A stretch of DNA of 64,000 nt from Microbacterium sp. Bi121 (lineage in GTDB: Bacteria; Actinomycetota; Actinomycetes; Actinomycetales; Microbacteriaceae): positions 47,417 through 111,416 of the forward strand of contig NZ_CAKKLJ010000008.1 of the NCBI RefSeq assembly GCF_918698005.1, read 5' to 3'. Below are positions 24,583 through 33,588 of the stretch, piece after piece. The number at the start of each line of letters is the position of its first letter. Within the stretch, counting starts at the first letter, position 1. Below the pieces are notes generated by a model. It ran no database searches. It saw only the letters and a list, made by a program, of their open reading frames with translations, and was not told the DNA's origin. The position numbers and the translations under genes were made by a program.

Positions 24583-25782
24583 TCAGCGGGTGAGCAGTGC
24601 AACCGTCTCGAAGTGATGCGAGTGCGGGAAGAGGTCGAAGGCGTCCAGCGAGGCGACTTCCCAGCCCAGCTCGCGGAAGGTTCCGAGGTCGCGGGCGAGC
24701 GCGACGGGGTCGCAGGCGACGTAGGCGACGGCATCCGGGCGCAGCGCGTTCACGCCTTCGACCACCGCTCGTCCTGCGCCTGCGCGGGGCGGGTCCAGGA
24801 CGACAGTGCCGGCGCGCGCACCCTCGGGAAGTCCGGCGAGGTACCGATCGACTCGGGCAGTGACGGCGGTCGCATCGACATCGGCGAGGTTCTCCTGCGC
24901 GTGGTCGGTGGCCCGCCGACTCGACTCGACCGTCACGATGTCGGTCGCGCCGACCGCCGCCAGCGAGGACGCCAGCAGGCCCACCCCGCCGTACAGGTCG
25001 AAGTGGACCTGCTCCGGATCGATGCGACCGGAGAGCATCGTGCGGACGGCGCCGTCCAGTGTGGCGGCGGCGCGCGGATGCACCTGCCAGAAACCGTCGG
25101 CATCCACGCGGAACGGGCGCTCCCCCACCCGTTCGACGATCACCGGTGCGGCGGGTCGCTTGCCGCGCTCGGGGCGGCGCAGCACGTGCACCGCGCCGTC
25201 AGCGGACTCGACGAGATCGACGCGCCCCGGCTTGAGGTTGCGCAGCGCGAGCGCCTCGGCTGCGATACGCGGGCGAGCGAGCGGGTGGGAGGAGACGCCG
25301 ATGACCCGATGGCTGCGAGCGGCATAGGGGCCCACGACCCCGTCGGCGTCGACGTGCAGTGACAGTCGGGTGCGCCAGCCTGTGCCGTCGGTGTCATCCA
25401 CGCCGGACACTTCGGGCGCCTCGAGCCCCGGGCCTGCGAACTTGTCGAGCGCCTCGGCGAGGACTCGGCGCTTCAGCACCCGCTGATGGTCGAGGGCGAT
25501 GTGTCCGAGATCCGCGCCGCCGGCGCGGTCGTCGGGGTCGCGGGAGACATCGGCCTCCGGCCACACGTGCGTGCGGCGGTGGGGTGAGGCATCCAGCACC
25601 TCGACGGTCTCGGCCCGCCAGAACGACGACTTCGTGGTATCCGTGACCCTGGCACGGACCCGCTCGCCGGGGATGGCATCCGCGACGAAGACGACGCGAC
25701 CCTCGTGGCGGGCGATGAAGGTGCCGCCGTGCGCGATGCCGGTGATGTCGAGATCGATCAGGTCGGATGCTGAGGAGGCCAT
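24583..25782 (-). CDS. TRAM-domain RNA uridine C5-methyltransferase (RumA/TrmA family)
   Basis: SAM-dependent methyltransferase of about 399 residues that probably methylates a uridine in rRNA or tRNA. An N-terminal TRAM domain (about 5-65; DLDITGIAHGGTFIARHEGRV) leads into the methyltransferase core. Visible motifs are DLYGGVGLLASSL (SAM binding), VVLDPPRAG and YVACDPVALARDL (catalytic Cys). The exact target base cannot be told from sequence. I chose the ATG at 25782 because TATCCT lies 6 bases upstream and the TRAM domain begins there. It is divergent from maf. Confidence 0.88.
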   Translation of the reverse strand: MASSASDLIDLDITGIAHGGTFIARHEGRVVFVADAIPGERVRARVTDTTKSSFWRAETVEVLDASPHRRTHVWPEADVSRDPDDRAGGADLGHIALDHQRVLKRRVLAEALDKFAGPGLEAPEVSGVDDTDGTGWRTRLSLHVDADGVVGPYAARSHRVIGVSSHPLARPRIAAEALALRNLKPGRVDLVESADGAVHVLRRPERGKRPAAPVIVERVGERPFRVDADGFWQVHPRAAATLDGAVRTMLSGRIDPEQVHFDLYGGVGLLASSLAAVGATDIVTVESSRRATDHAQENLADVDATAVTARVDRYLAGLPEGARAGTVVLDPPRAGAGRAVVEGVNALRPDAVAYVACDPVALARDLGTFRELGWEVASLDAFDLFPHSHHFETVALLTR

Positions 25783-25849
25783 CCCTCGAGGATACGGTTC
25801 ACGCGGCGGCACCGTGTCGTCGGCATGTCGTCGGGATACGGTGGAGTCC
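25783..25849. promoter_or_regulatory. Divergent leaderless promoters of the methyltransferase and maf genes
   Basis: A 67-base gap holds TATCCT on the minus strand (25789-25794, 6 bases before the methyltransferase ATG) and TACGGT on the plus strand (25837-25842, 7 bases before the maf ATG). Neither start has a ribosome-binding site. Confidence 0.45.
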
Positions 25850-26491
25850 ATGCAGGTCTGCCTCGCGTCCACGTCGCCCGCCCGCCTCATGCTTCTCCGC
25901 CAGGCCGGAATCGAACCGATCACGCGCGCCCCGGAGACGGACGAGGACGCGCTGACCGCGCAGGCCGCCTCCGAACGAGGCGCCGACCTCCCTCCGGACG
26001 ACCTCGTGCTGCTCCTCGCCCGAGCGAAGGCAGCCGATGTCGTGCATCGCCTGGCCGCCGAGGATCCGAGCTTCGACGGAATCGTGATCGGCGGCGACTC
26101 GATGTTCGCGCTGGGCGGCCGCGTCTACGGCAAGCCGTACACGGCTGAGGAGGCGACGAGGCGCTGGCGCGAGATGCGCGGCGCCACCGGCATCCTGCAC
26201 TCCGGCCACTCCGTGTTCCGGCTTCAGCCGGGGCTGCCCCCTCGTGAGGCGACCGCCGTCGCCGACGCCGCCGTGACGTTCGCGGACGACATCTCCGACG
26301 AGGAGATCGCGGCCTACGTCGCATCCGGCGAGCCGCTCCACGTGGCCGGCGCCTTCACCGTCGACAGCCTCGGCGGCGCGTTCATCACCCGCGTCGACGG
26401 CGATCCGTCGACAGTCGTCGGCATGTCCTTGTCGACGATCAGAGCGCTGGTCCGCGACCTCGGCGTTTCCTGGCCAGACCTGTGGTCGTAG
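25850..26491 (+). CDS. maf: Maf family nucleotide pyrophosphatase
   Basis: A 213-residue Maf/YhdE-type protein that hydrolyses certain NTPs (dTTP/UTP or modified nucleotides) to monophosphates. The start LASTSPARLMLLRQAGI matches the substrate-binding SxxR motif. IGGDSMFALGGRVYGKP carries the catalytic Asp, with ITRVDGDPSTVVGMSLS near the end. It lies upstream of the carboxylase gene, a usual actinobacterial arrangement. Confidence 0.92.
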   Translation: MQVCLASTSPARLMLLRQAGIEPITRAPETDEDALTAQAASERGADLPPDDLVLLLARAKAADVVHRLAAEDPSFDGIVIGGDSMFALGGRVYGKPYTAEEATRRWREMRGATGILHSGHSVFRLQPGLPPREATAVADAAVTFADDISDEEIAAYVASGEPLHVAGAFTVDSLGGAFITRVDGDPSTVVGMSLSTIRALVRDLGVSWPDLWS

Positions 26492-26495
26492 ACAT

Positions 26496-26520
26496 CCCGT
26501 CACGTTCTCACGGGTTTCTT
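26496..26520 (+). terminator. Weak terminator-like hairpin after maf
   Basis: CCCGT pairs with ACGGG around a 9-base loop and is followed by TTTCTT. The stem is only 5 pairs. Confidence 0.35.
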
Positions 26521-26556
26521 GTGGAGAGTGCTCAAAAATCTGAGCCCTGATCTCGC

Positions 26557-26562
26557 TAGGCT
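26557..26562 (+). promoter_or_regulatory. Candidate -10 box of the biotin carboxylase gene (leaderless)
   Basis: TAGGCT, 7 bases before the ATG at 26570, without a ribosome-binding site. Confidence 0.5.
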
Positions 26563-26569
26563 GGCACTC

Positions 26570-28333
26570 ATGCCAATCGAGAAGGTGCTCATCGCCAACC
26601 GCGGTGAGATCGCCGTACGAATCATCCGTGCCGCTCGCGATTCCGGGATTCTCTCGGTCGCCGTCTACGCAGACCAGGATCGTGATGCACTGCACACGCG
26701 CCTTGCGGACGAGGCGTACGCGCTCGACGGCGACACGAGCGCGAGCACCTACCTGCAGATCGAGAAGATCCTCTCGATCGCGCGGCGCTCCGGTGCCGAC
26801 GCTGTGCACCCCGGCTACGGCTTCCTCGCCGAGAACGCCGAGTTCGCCCGCGCGGTGATCGGCGCCGGCATCACCTGGATCGGCCCGTCCCCCGAGGCGA
26901 TCGAGGCGCTCGGCGACAAGGTCACCGCCCGTCACGTGGCGGAGAAGGTCGGAGCCCCGCTGGCACCAGGCACCCCCGGCCCCGTGGAGAACGCGGACGA
27001 AGTCGTCGCCTTCGCGAAGGAGCACGGCCTGCCGATCGCGATCAAGGCCGCGTACGGCGGCGGCGGACGCGGCCTGAAGGTCGCCCGCGAGTTCGACGAG
27101 GTCGCCGAGCTGTTCGAATCCGCCACGCGCGAGGCCGTCGCGGCCTTCGGCCGCGGCGAGTGCTTCGTCGAGAAGTACCTCGACAAGCCGCGCCACGTCG
27201 AGACCCAATGCCTGGCGGATGCCGAGGGCAACGTCGTCGTGATCTCGACGCGCGACTGCTCGCTGCAGCGCCGTCACCAGAAGCTCGTGGAAGAGGCGCC
27301 GGCCCCGTTCCTGACCGACGAGCAGAACAAGCAGCTGTACGCGGCATCCAAGGCCATCCTCAAGGAGGTCGGCTATGTCGGAGCCGGGACCTGCGAGTTC
27401 CTGATCGGCGCCGACGGCACCGTCTCGTTCCTCGAGGTCAACACCCGCCTGCAGGTCGAGCACCCGGTCTCCGAGGAGATCACCGGGATCGACCTCGTCC
27501 GCGAGCAGTTCCGCATCGCAGCGGGCGGCACCATCGACTACGACGACCCGACGCCCAGCGGCCACTCGTTCGAGTTCCGCATCAACGGCGAGGACCCCGG
27601 TCGCGGGTTCCTGCCCCAGCCCGGCCCAGTCCACGTCTTCAAGACGTTCGGCGGTCCCGGCATCCGCCTCGACTCGGGCGTCACCGCCGGTGACTCGGTC
27701 TCCGGCGCGTTCGACTCGCTGCTGGCCAAGATCATCGTGACCGGCAAGGACCGCGCCGAGGCGCTCGAGCGCGCTCGTCGCGCCCTTGACGAGTTCGAGG
27801 TCGCCGGCCTTCCAACTGTGCTTCCCTTCCACCGCAAGGTCGTGCGCGACCCCGCCTTCACGGCCGAGAACGACGAGTTCGGCGTCTTCACCCGGTGGAT
27901 CGAGACCGAGTTCGACAACGACATCCCCGCCTGGGATGGCGAGCTCGAGGCCCCCGCTGCCGCCGCCAGCCGCCACACGGTGGTCGTCGAGGTCGCCGGC
28001 AAGCGCCTCGAGGTGAGCCTCCCCGACCGCGTCACGGTCGCCGCAGGCACCGCAGGCCGACCGGCCGCCGTGCCCCCGTCGCGCCGCAGCCACGCGACGA
28101 CCGCCTCAGCGGGAGCATCCGGTGATGCTGTGAAGTCGCCCATGCAGGCCACGGTCGTCAAGATCGCGGTCGAGGACGGGCAGCAGGTCGTCAAGGGCGA
28201 CCTCGTCGTCGTGCTCGAGGCGATGAAGATGGAGCAGCCGCTGCAAGCGCACAAGGACGGCGTCATCGGCAACATCAACGCCGCATCCGGCGCCACGGTC
28301 GCCGCCGGCCACCAGCTCCTGACGATCTCCTGA
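26570..28333 (+). CDS. accA: Acyl-CoA carboxylase alpha subunit (biotin carboxylase and carrier protein)
   Basis: A 587-residue fused biotin carboxylase/BCCP, the alpha subunit used with AccD-type partners in actinobacteria. The biotin carboxylase domain starts [17 protein letters not shown] and has the glycine-rich ATP-grasp loop [12 protein letters not shown]. Further markers are [20 protein letters not shown] and the domain end around residue 450. The C-terminal biotinyl domain carries EAMKMEQPL, with the Lys in MKM as biotin attachment site. Its carboxyltransferase partner is probably encoded at 19646. Confidence 0.95.
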   Translation: MPIEKVLIANRGEIAVRIIRAARDSGILSVAVYADQDRDALHTRLADEAYALDGDTSASTYLQIEKILSIARRSGADAVHPGYGFLAENAEFARAVIGAGITWIGPSPEAIEALGDKVTARHVAEKVGAPLAPGTPGPVENADEVVAFAKEHGLPIAIKAAYGGGGRGLKVAREFDEVAELFESATREAVAAFGRGECFVEKYLDKPRHVETQCLADAEGNVVVISTRDCSLQRRHQKLVEEAPAPFLTDEQNKQLYAASKAILKEVGYVGAGTCEFLIGADGTVSFLEVNTRLQVEHPVSEEITGIDLVREQFRIAAGGTIDYDDPTPSGHSFEFRINGEDPGRGFLPQPGPVHVFKTFGGPGIRLDSGVTAGDSVSGAFDSLLAKIIVTGKDRAEALERARRALDEFEVAGLPTVLPFHRKVVRDPAFTAENDEFGVFTRWIETEFDNDIPAWDGELEAPAAAASRHTVVVEVAGKRLEVSLPDRVTVAAGTAGRPAAVPPSRRSHATTASAGASGDAVKSPMQATVVKIAVEDGQQVVKGDLVVVLEAMKMEQPLQAHKDGVIGNINAASGATVAAGHQLLTIS

Positions 28334-28366
28334 CCCGTCCACCCGCACCGATACCCCGCTTTATTG

Positions 28367-28428
28367 CCGAGACCCCGTCCTGCTGACGCGAACAGGACGG
28401 GGTCTCGGTGCGAAGACGGGGTCTCGGC
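28367..28428. terminator. Bidirectional terminator with three complementary arms
   Basis: A perfect 16-base inverted repeat (CCGAGACCCCGTCCTG and complement, 10-base loop, 28367-28408) lies between the convergent carboxylase and quinone-reductase genes. A further copy of the right arm (GACGGGGTCTCGG, 28415-28427) follows directly, so the left arm can pair with either copy. Confidence 0.6.
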
Positions 28429-28437
28429 GGACGGAAG

Positions 28438-29877
28438 TCAGGAGATGTTCACCAGATGCATCGCTCGGCTCGCATCCGTGATGCTGCTCGACAGCGACGG
28501 GTACGCGGCGAACACGCGCGAGACCTGGTCGACAGTCAGCCGACGCTCGACGGCGACGGCGATCGGGTAGATGAGCTCTGAGGCCTTGGGCGCGACGATC
28601 ACGCCGCCGATCACGGTGCCCGAGCCCTTGCGGGCGATGATCTTCACGAAGCCGTCCTTGATGCCCATCATCTTCGCGCGCGGGTTCGCGGCGAGAGGGA
28701 GCTTGTAGACGAGGCCGTCCGCCGCGCCGTTCTCGACGTCCTTCTCGCCGACGCCGACCGTGGCGATCTCGGGTGCCGTGAAGATGTTCGACGTGATCTT
28801 CACCTTGTCGAGCGGGATGACGATGTCGCCGAGCGCGTGGAACACGGCCGTGCGGCCCTGCATGGATGCTACGGATGCCAGCGGGAAGAAGTTCGTGCAG
28901 TCGCCGACCGCGTAGATGTTGGGCACAGAGGCACGAGCGACCTTGTTGACGCGGACGTGGCCGGACTCGGTGAGCTCGACCCCGGCCTCCTCCAGCCCGA
29001 TGCCGGCGGTGTTCGGGATCGACCCGACCGCCATCAAGCAGTGGCTGCCCTCGACCGTGCGGCCGTCGGCGAGCGTGACGAGCACGCCGTTCTCAGTCCG
29101 CACGACGCTGTCGGCACGGGCCTTGGAGAGCACGGTCATGCCGCCGCGCTTGAAGACCTTCTCCAGAACGCGAGCGGCATCCGGGTCCTCGCCTGGGAGC
29201 ACCTGGTCGCGGCTGGAGACGAGCGTCACCTTCGCGCCGAGGTTCATGTACGCCGAGGCGAACTCGGCGCCGGTGACGCCGGAGCCGACCACGATGAGAT
29301 GCTCGGGCAGCGCCTTCATGTCGTACAGCTGGGTCCAGGTGAGGATGCGCTCACCATCGGGCTTGGCACTGTCGAGTTCACGCGGCGATGCTCCGACCGA
29401 GACGACGATGGTGTCGGCCTCGACGCGGTCGAAGTCCGTGCCGCCGGGGCCGGTGGAGACGATGATCGCGTTCGGTCCCTCGAGCCGGCCGTGACCGGAG
29501 AGGATGCGGACGCCGGATTCGAGCAGGGTCGAGCGCATGTCCTCGGACTGCTGACCGGCGAGAGCCAGGAGCCGCTTGTTGACGGCGGCGAGGTTGATCG
29601 CGATCTCTGGCTTGAGCGGCTTGCCGTGCGCGCCCTTGGCGTAGAACTGCACGCCGAGGTCGCTCGCCTCGGCGATCGCGACGGCCGCGTCAGCTGTGGC
29701 GATGAGGCTCTTCGACGGAACGACGTCCGTGAGCACGGCCGATCCGCCGACTCCGACTCGCTCCACGAGCGTCACCTCAGCACCGAGCTGAGCGGCGGCG
29801 AGCGCCGCCTCGTATCCGCCGGGACCGCCACCGAGGACGGCAACGCGCTGAGTGCGCTCAAAAGGAGTCGAAGACAT
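28438..29877 (-). CDS. LpdA-like NAD(P)H-quinone dehydrogenase (disulfide reductase fold)
   Basis: An FAD flavoprotein of about 479 residues with the pyridine nucleotide-disulfide reductase fold: FAD motif VAVLGGGPGGYEAALAA, NAD(P) motif VVGSGVTGAEFASAY, and YAVGDCTNFFPLA. The usual redox Cys pair is absent. The segment reads VGVGGSAVLTDVVPSKSLI where lipoamide dehydrogenases have CxxxxC. The same loss is known in mycobacterial LpdA, which reduces quinones, so I call it a quinone dehydrogenase rather than a lipoamide dehydrogenase. An ATG 9 bases upstream (29886) is an alternative start. Confidence 0.85.
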   Translation of the reverse strand: MSSTPFERTQRVAVLGGGPGGYEAALAAAQLGAEVTLVERVGVGGSAVLTDVVPSKSLIATADAAVAIAEASDLGVQFYAKGAHGKPLKPEIAINLAAVNKRLLALAGQQSEDMRSTLLESGVRILSGHGRLEGPNAIIVSTGPGGTDFDRVEADTIVVSVGASPRELDSAKPDGERILTWTQLYDMKALPEHLIVVGSGVTGAEFASAYMNLGAKVTLVSSRDQVLPGEDPDAARVLEKVFKRGGMTVLSKARADSVVRTENGVLVTLADGRTVEGSHCLMAVGSIPNTAGIGLEEAGVELTESGHVRVNKVARASVPNIYAVGDCTNFFPLASVASMQGRTAVFHALGDIVIPLDKVKITSNIFTAPEIATVGVGEKDVENGAADGLVYKLPLAANPRAKMMGIKDGFVKIIARKGSGTVIGGVIVAPKASELIYPIAVAVERRLTVDQVSRVFAAYPSLSSSITDASRAMHLVNIS

Positions 29878-29923
29878 GCCTTCCATTCTTCCGCAATCCT
29901 CGCTGACATGCCGTCGCCTTCCT

Positions 29924-29929
29924 TAGAGT
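29924..29929 (+). promoter_or_regulatory. Candidate -10 box of the purine nucleoside phosphorylase gene (leaderless)
   Basis: TAGAGT, 6 bases before the ATG at 29936. Confidence 0.45.
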
Positions 29930-29935
29930 GGATCC

Positions 29936-30769
29936 ATGACCGACATTCATGACAATCCCCTCGACGCTCCGGACGCAGACCCGTCCGCGATCGCAGCCGA
30001 AGCCGCAGCAGACATCGCGCGGCTCACCGGTGTCGAGACGCACGACATCGCGCTCACACTCGGCAGCGGATGGGGCAAGGCGGCCGAACTCATCGGCGAG
30101 ACCGTCGCCACGATCCCCGCCACGGAGGTCACCGGGTTCTCCAAGCCGGCGCTAGAGGGCCACGTCGGAACGCTCCGCAGCATCCGCACCCCTGGCGGCA
30201 AGAACGTGCTCGTCATCGGCGCCCGCACGCACTACTACGAGGGCCACGGCGTCCGCCGCGTCGTGCACAGCGTCCGCACCGCCGCGGCGACCGGGGCCAA
30301 GATCATGGTGCTCACGAACGGCGCCGGCGGCATCCGCGAGACGTGGAAGCCGGGCCAGCCCGTCCTCATCAGCGATCACCTCAACCTCACCGCCGATTCG
30401 CCGCTCGAGGGCGCGACGTTCGTCGACCTCACCGACCTGTACTCGAAGCGCCTGCGCGACGTCGCGCACAGCATCGACCCGTCACTCGACGAGGGTGTGT
30501 ACACGCAATTCCGCGGCCCGCACTACGAGACCCCGGCCGAAGTGCAGATGGCCAAGGCCATCGGCGGCCACATCGTCGGCATGTCGACCGCGCTCGAGGC
30601 CATCGCCGCCCGCGAGGCCGGCATGGAGATCCTGGGCTTCTCGCTCATCACGAACCTCGCCGCCGGAATCCAGAAGACCCCGCTCAGTCACGGTGAGGTC
30701 ATCGAGGCCGGCAAGGCCGCCGAGCCGGTGATCTCCGCTCTGCTCGCCCGGGTGGTGGAGGCGCTGTGA
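29936..30769 (+). CDS. Purine-nucleoside phosphorylase
   Basis: Cleaves purine nucleosides with phosphate to base and ribose 1-phosphate. The 277-residue protein is of the trimeric (PunA) type. It shows the phosphate loop IALTLGSGWGKAAEL, ARTHYYEGHG, VLTNGAGGI and the signature YTQFRGPHYETPAEVQMAK. It is probably leaderless and overlaps the phosphosugar mutase gene by 4 bases, so ribose 1-phosphate can be handed on. Confidence 0.93.
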   Translation: MTDIHDNPLDAPDADPSAIAAEAAADIARLTGVETHDIALTLGSGWGKAAELIGETVATIPATEVTGFSKPALEGHVGTLRSIRTPGGKNVLVIGARTHYYEGHGVRRVVHSVRTAAATGAKIMVLTNGAGGIRETWKPGQPVLISDHLNLTADSPLEGATFVDLTDLYSKRLRDVAHSIDPSLDEGVYTQFRGPHYETPAEVQMAKAIGGHIVGMSTALEAIAAREAGMEILGFSLITNLAAGIQKTPLSHGEVIEAGKAAEPVISALLARVVEAL

Positions 30770-32448
30770 GCGCCGAGGCGGTGGACGCACGGCTCGCGCA
30801 GGCGCGGGCCTGGATGCGTCAGGATCCGGATGCCGAGACCCGCGACGAGCTCGCCGTGGTCATCACACGCGCGGCATCAGGGGACGCGGCAGCAGTCGCC
30901 GATCTCGACGACCGCTTCGGTGCGCGTCTGGAGTTCGGGACGGCCGGCCTGCGCGGAGAGCTCGGTGCCGGCAGCAACCGCATGAACCGCGTGCTCGTGG
31001 CGCAGGCGGCGGCGGGCTTCGCCGCCTATCTGCGTGAGCGTGCGGGCGACTCCACCGCGTCGGTCGTGATCGGCTACGACGGTCGCCGCAACTCTCGGCG
31101 TTTCGCGCTGGACTCCGCCGAGCTCTTCGCCGGTGCGGGCCTGCGCGCGATCCTGCTCCCCCGGCTGCTGCCGACGCCCGTGCTGGCGTTCGCCGTGCGC
31201 CACCTCGACGCTGACGCCGGTGTGATGGTCACCGCGAGCCACAACCCGCCGAACGACAACGGCTACAAGGTCTACCTCGGCGGCGCGGACTCCGGTTCGC
31301 AGATCGTCTCCCCCGTCGACGCCGAGATCGCCGCGCGCATCCAGCAGGTGGCGGATGCCGGTGACATCGGCACCCTCCCCCGCTCGACCGCGTACGAACT
31401 CGCCGGCGAGGACGTCGTCGAGGCCTATGTCAGCGCGACCGCGGCCGTAGCCCCTGCGCCGGAGTCCGCCAAGGGCATGACGTGGGTCTACACGGCGATG
31501 CACGGCGTCGGGTGGGAGACGTTCGCGCGGATCCTGGACGCCGCTGGCTACCCGCGCCCCAAGACCGTGGGCGAGCAGCTGAACCCCGATGCGATGTTCC
31601 GCACCGTTTCTTTCCCGAACCCGGAAGAGCCCGGCGCGATGGACCTGGCGTTCGCCGCCGGGCGACGCACCGGCGCGGACTTCATTCTGGCGAACGATCC
31701 GGATGCCGACCGCCTGGCCGTCGCGATCCCCGATGAGGCTGCGGAGGGCGGCTGGCGCCGCCTGAGCGGCAACGAGATCGGGCTGCTGCTGGGTGCGCGC
31801 GCCGCGCGCGCCGCCGAGGGCACACCGGGCGCTTCGCTCGCCTGCTCCCTCGTCTCCTCCCCAGGCCTCGGTGCGATCGCCGCGCACCACGGGCTCGATT
31901 TCCACGAGACGCTGACCGGGTTCAAATGGATCTCGCGAGCTCCGGGCATGGTTTTCGGCTACGAGGAGGCCCTCGGCTACCTCGTCAATCCCGAGACAGT
32001 GCGCGACAAGGACGGCATCTCAGCCGCGATCGCCGTGCTGGGTCTCGCTGCCGAAGCACGCGAGCGCGACGAGACGCTGGCGAGCCTCCTCGCCGACCTC
32101 GGCGAGACGTACGGGCACTTCGCGAGCGGGCAGGTGTCGGTTCGCGTCGACGACCTCTCGATCATCGGCAAGGTGATGCTCGCGCTGCGCACTCTCCCGC
32201 CCACGCGCATCGGCGAGACGCCGATCGCGTCCGCCGAGGACCTGATGGAGGCAGCGCCCGGCCAGCCCTCCGGCGATGTGCTGCGGTACACGCTGGCGGA
32301 CGGCTCGCGCGTGATCGTGCGCCCTAGCGGCACAGAGCCCAAGCTGAAGTTCTACCTCGACGCCCAGGCCGCCTCCGTCGATCAGGCGAAGGCGACGGTC
32401 GAAGCGCTCGAGGCCGGTGTGCGGACGCTGCTGGAAGAGCGCTCCTGA
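30766..32448 (+). CDS. Phospho-sugar mutase (PGM2/phosphomannomutase-like)
   Basis: A 560-residue alpha-D-phosphohexomutase. The catalytic Ser lies in VTASHNPPNDNGYKVYL and the metal-binding loop in NDPDADRLAVAI. The sugar-binding loop is GYEEALGYLV and the phosphate-binding loop RPSGTEPKLKFYL. Coupling to the purine nucleoside phosphorylase gene suggests a phosphopentomutase role (ribose 1-phosphate to ribose 5-phosphate), which PGM2-type enzymes can perform. Phosphomannomutase or phosphoglucomutase activity is also possible. GTG start overlaps the previous stop. Confidence 0.9.
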   Translation: MSAEAVDARLAQARAWMRQDPDAETRDELAVVITRAASGDAAAVADLDDRFGARLEFGTAGLRGELGAGSNRMNRVLVAQAAAGFAAYLRERAGDSTASVVIGYDGRRNSRRFALDSAELFAGAGLRAILLPRLLPTPVLAFAVRHLDADAGVMVTASHNPPNDNGYKVYLGGADSGSQIVSPVDAEIAARIQQVADAGDIGTLPRSTAYELAGEDVVEAYVSATAAVAPAPESAKGMTWVYTAMHGVGWETFARILDAAGYPRPKTVGEQLNPDAMFRTVSFPNPEEPGAMDLAFAAGRRTGADFILANDPDADRLAVAIPDEAAEGGWRRLSGNEIGLLLGARAARAAEGTPGASLACSLVSSPGLGAIAAHHGLDFHETLTGFKWISRAPGMVFGYEEALGYLVNPETVRDKDGISAAIAVLGLAAEARERDETLASLLADLGETYGHFASGQVSVRVDDLSIIGKVMLALRTLPPTRIGETPIASAEDLMEAAPGQPSGDVLRYTLADGSRVIVRPSGTEPKLKFYLDAQAASVDQAKATVEALEAGVRTLLEERS

Positions 32449-33170
32449 TCCTCGCCCTCGTCGGCGTCACCGCACTGGCGGCAGGGGTCATCCAGCGTGT
32501 CACCGGCCTGGCCTTCGTGCTCGTTCTCATCGGTCCGATCGTGCTCGTGTACGGTCCGGTCGAAGGCGTGACGCTGGCCGTGCTGCTCGCCGTGATCGCC
32601 TCGGCGATGGCGCTGCCGTCGGCATGGCGGGATATCGACTGGGGACGAGCTCTCTGGCTGCTCGGAGCCGGGCTGGTCGCGGCACCCTTCGGCGCTCTGC
32701 TCGCCAGGCTGCTGCCGGAGCCCGCCCTGCTGTTCGCGATCGCGGCGATGGCGATCATCGCTCTGCTCGGGCCACGGGCGAGTGGTCCCGCCGCTGCCGC
32801 GCTACGCGGTCGCCGAGGCGCGATCGCCGCGGGTGCCATCGCCGGATTCATGCACAGTTCGAGCGGGCTGTCCGGTCCGGCACTGGCCGCCTATGCAATT
32901 GCCGACCACTGGGAGCAGCGACGCTTCGCCGCGAGCGCTCAGGTGATATTCCTCGGATACGGTGCGACCTCAGTGCTGTTGCGCGGGCTCCCGGACACCC
33001 CCGCGTGGGAGGTGCTCGTACTCGGCGTGTGCACGGCGATCGGCATCATCGGCGGCTCGGTGCTCACTCGCGTCGTCCCCGTCCCGCTGGCTCGAGCGGT
33101 GATGCTGTGGTGCGCATGGATCGGAGCCCTGGTGGTGCTGGTGCGTGCGGTCGTCGCCGTCGCGCAATGA
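32445..33170 (+). CDS. TauE/SafE family permease, apparent CTG start
   Basis: A TauE/SafE-type membrane protein of about 241 residues with roughly eight spans; these export or import sulfur-containing or organic anions, and the substrate is unknown. The conserved first helix (ALAAGVIQRVTGLAFVLVLIG) lies upstream of the first ATG/GTG in this frame (GTG at 32517), so that start would remove it. No ATG, GTG or TTG exists in frame further upstream. A CTG at 32445 fits: it overlaps the mutase stop (CTGA) and has GGAAGAG 5 bases before it. The second half repeats the pattern (GAIAGFMHSSSGLSGPALAAY). Confidence 0.75.
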   Translation: MILALVGVTALAAGVIQRVTGLAFVLVLIGPIVLVYGPVEGVTLAVLLAVIASAMALPSAWRDIDWGRALWLLGAGLVAAPFGALLARLLPEPALLFAIAAMAIIALLGPRASGPAAAALRGRRGAIAAGAIAGFMHSSSGLSGPALAAYAIADHWEQRRFAASAQVIFLGYGATSVLLRGLPDTPAWEVLVLGVCTAIGIIGGSVLTRVVPVPLARAVMLWCAWIGALVVLVRAVVAVAQ

Positions 33171-33204
33171 GCCCCCGGTAGCATCTCTCGAAAGGGAGGC
33201 CGCG

Positions 33205-33468
33205 ATGCCGATCAGACAGGTCGTGATCAGCGCACACGACGGTATGCACGCACGTCCTGTCGCTGACCTGGCGCGTCTGGCGCTCGCTCATCCCGATCCG
33301 GTCACCCTGACGACAGCATCCGGAGCGACCGTCGACGTCGGCAGCGTCCTCGCCGTCATGGACCTCGCCCTCGGCCCCGGCGATGCGGTGCGGCTCGAGA
33401 CCGCCGAGTCTGCGACTGCAGACAGCGTCCTCGATGCGATGGCCGGAATTCTCGATCCGCGCAGCTGA
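33205..33468 (+). CDS. HPr-family phosphocarrier protein (stand-alone copy)
   Basis: An 87-residue HPr-like protein. The active-site His15 lies in HDGMHARPVADLA, and the regulatory-site region reads VGSVLAVMDLAL. It has a GGGAGG ribosome-binding site. A second HPr is encoded inside the PTS locus at 36003; this copy follows the TauE-type gene and could serve another PTS or a regulatory role. It has diverged from the other copy around the His (DGM in place of HGL). Confidence 0.85.
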   Translation: MPIRQVVISAHDGMHARPVADLARLALAHPDPVTLTTASGATVDVGSVLAVMDLALGPGDAVRLETAESATADSVLDAMAGILDPRS

Positions 33469-33510
33469 TCGTTCGCGCGGCTCTTCCCTGCCCGCGCTGC
33501 AGAAATGTCG

Positions 33511-33586
33511 GCCGCGTGAACAGGATTCGGCAGCGCGAACCAGGATTGAGCCGCGGTAACAGGATCCAGCAGCGCGGACCGATCGC
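33511..33586 (+). repeat. Degenerate short tandem repeats
   Basis: About four imperfect units of 19-20 bases share the core GCGcGnAACAGGATt, between the HPr gene and the convergent regulator gene. No terminator hairpin is obvious in this gap. Confidence 0.4.
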
Positions 33587-33588
33587 AC

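Noticed and set aside
28438..29877. Dihydrolipoyl dehydrogenase
   Set aside because: The redox-active cysteine pair is missing, so a lipoamide role is unlikely.
33511..33586. CRISPR array
   Set aside because: The units are imperfect, directly adjacent and have no spacers or cas genes.
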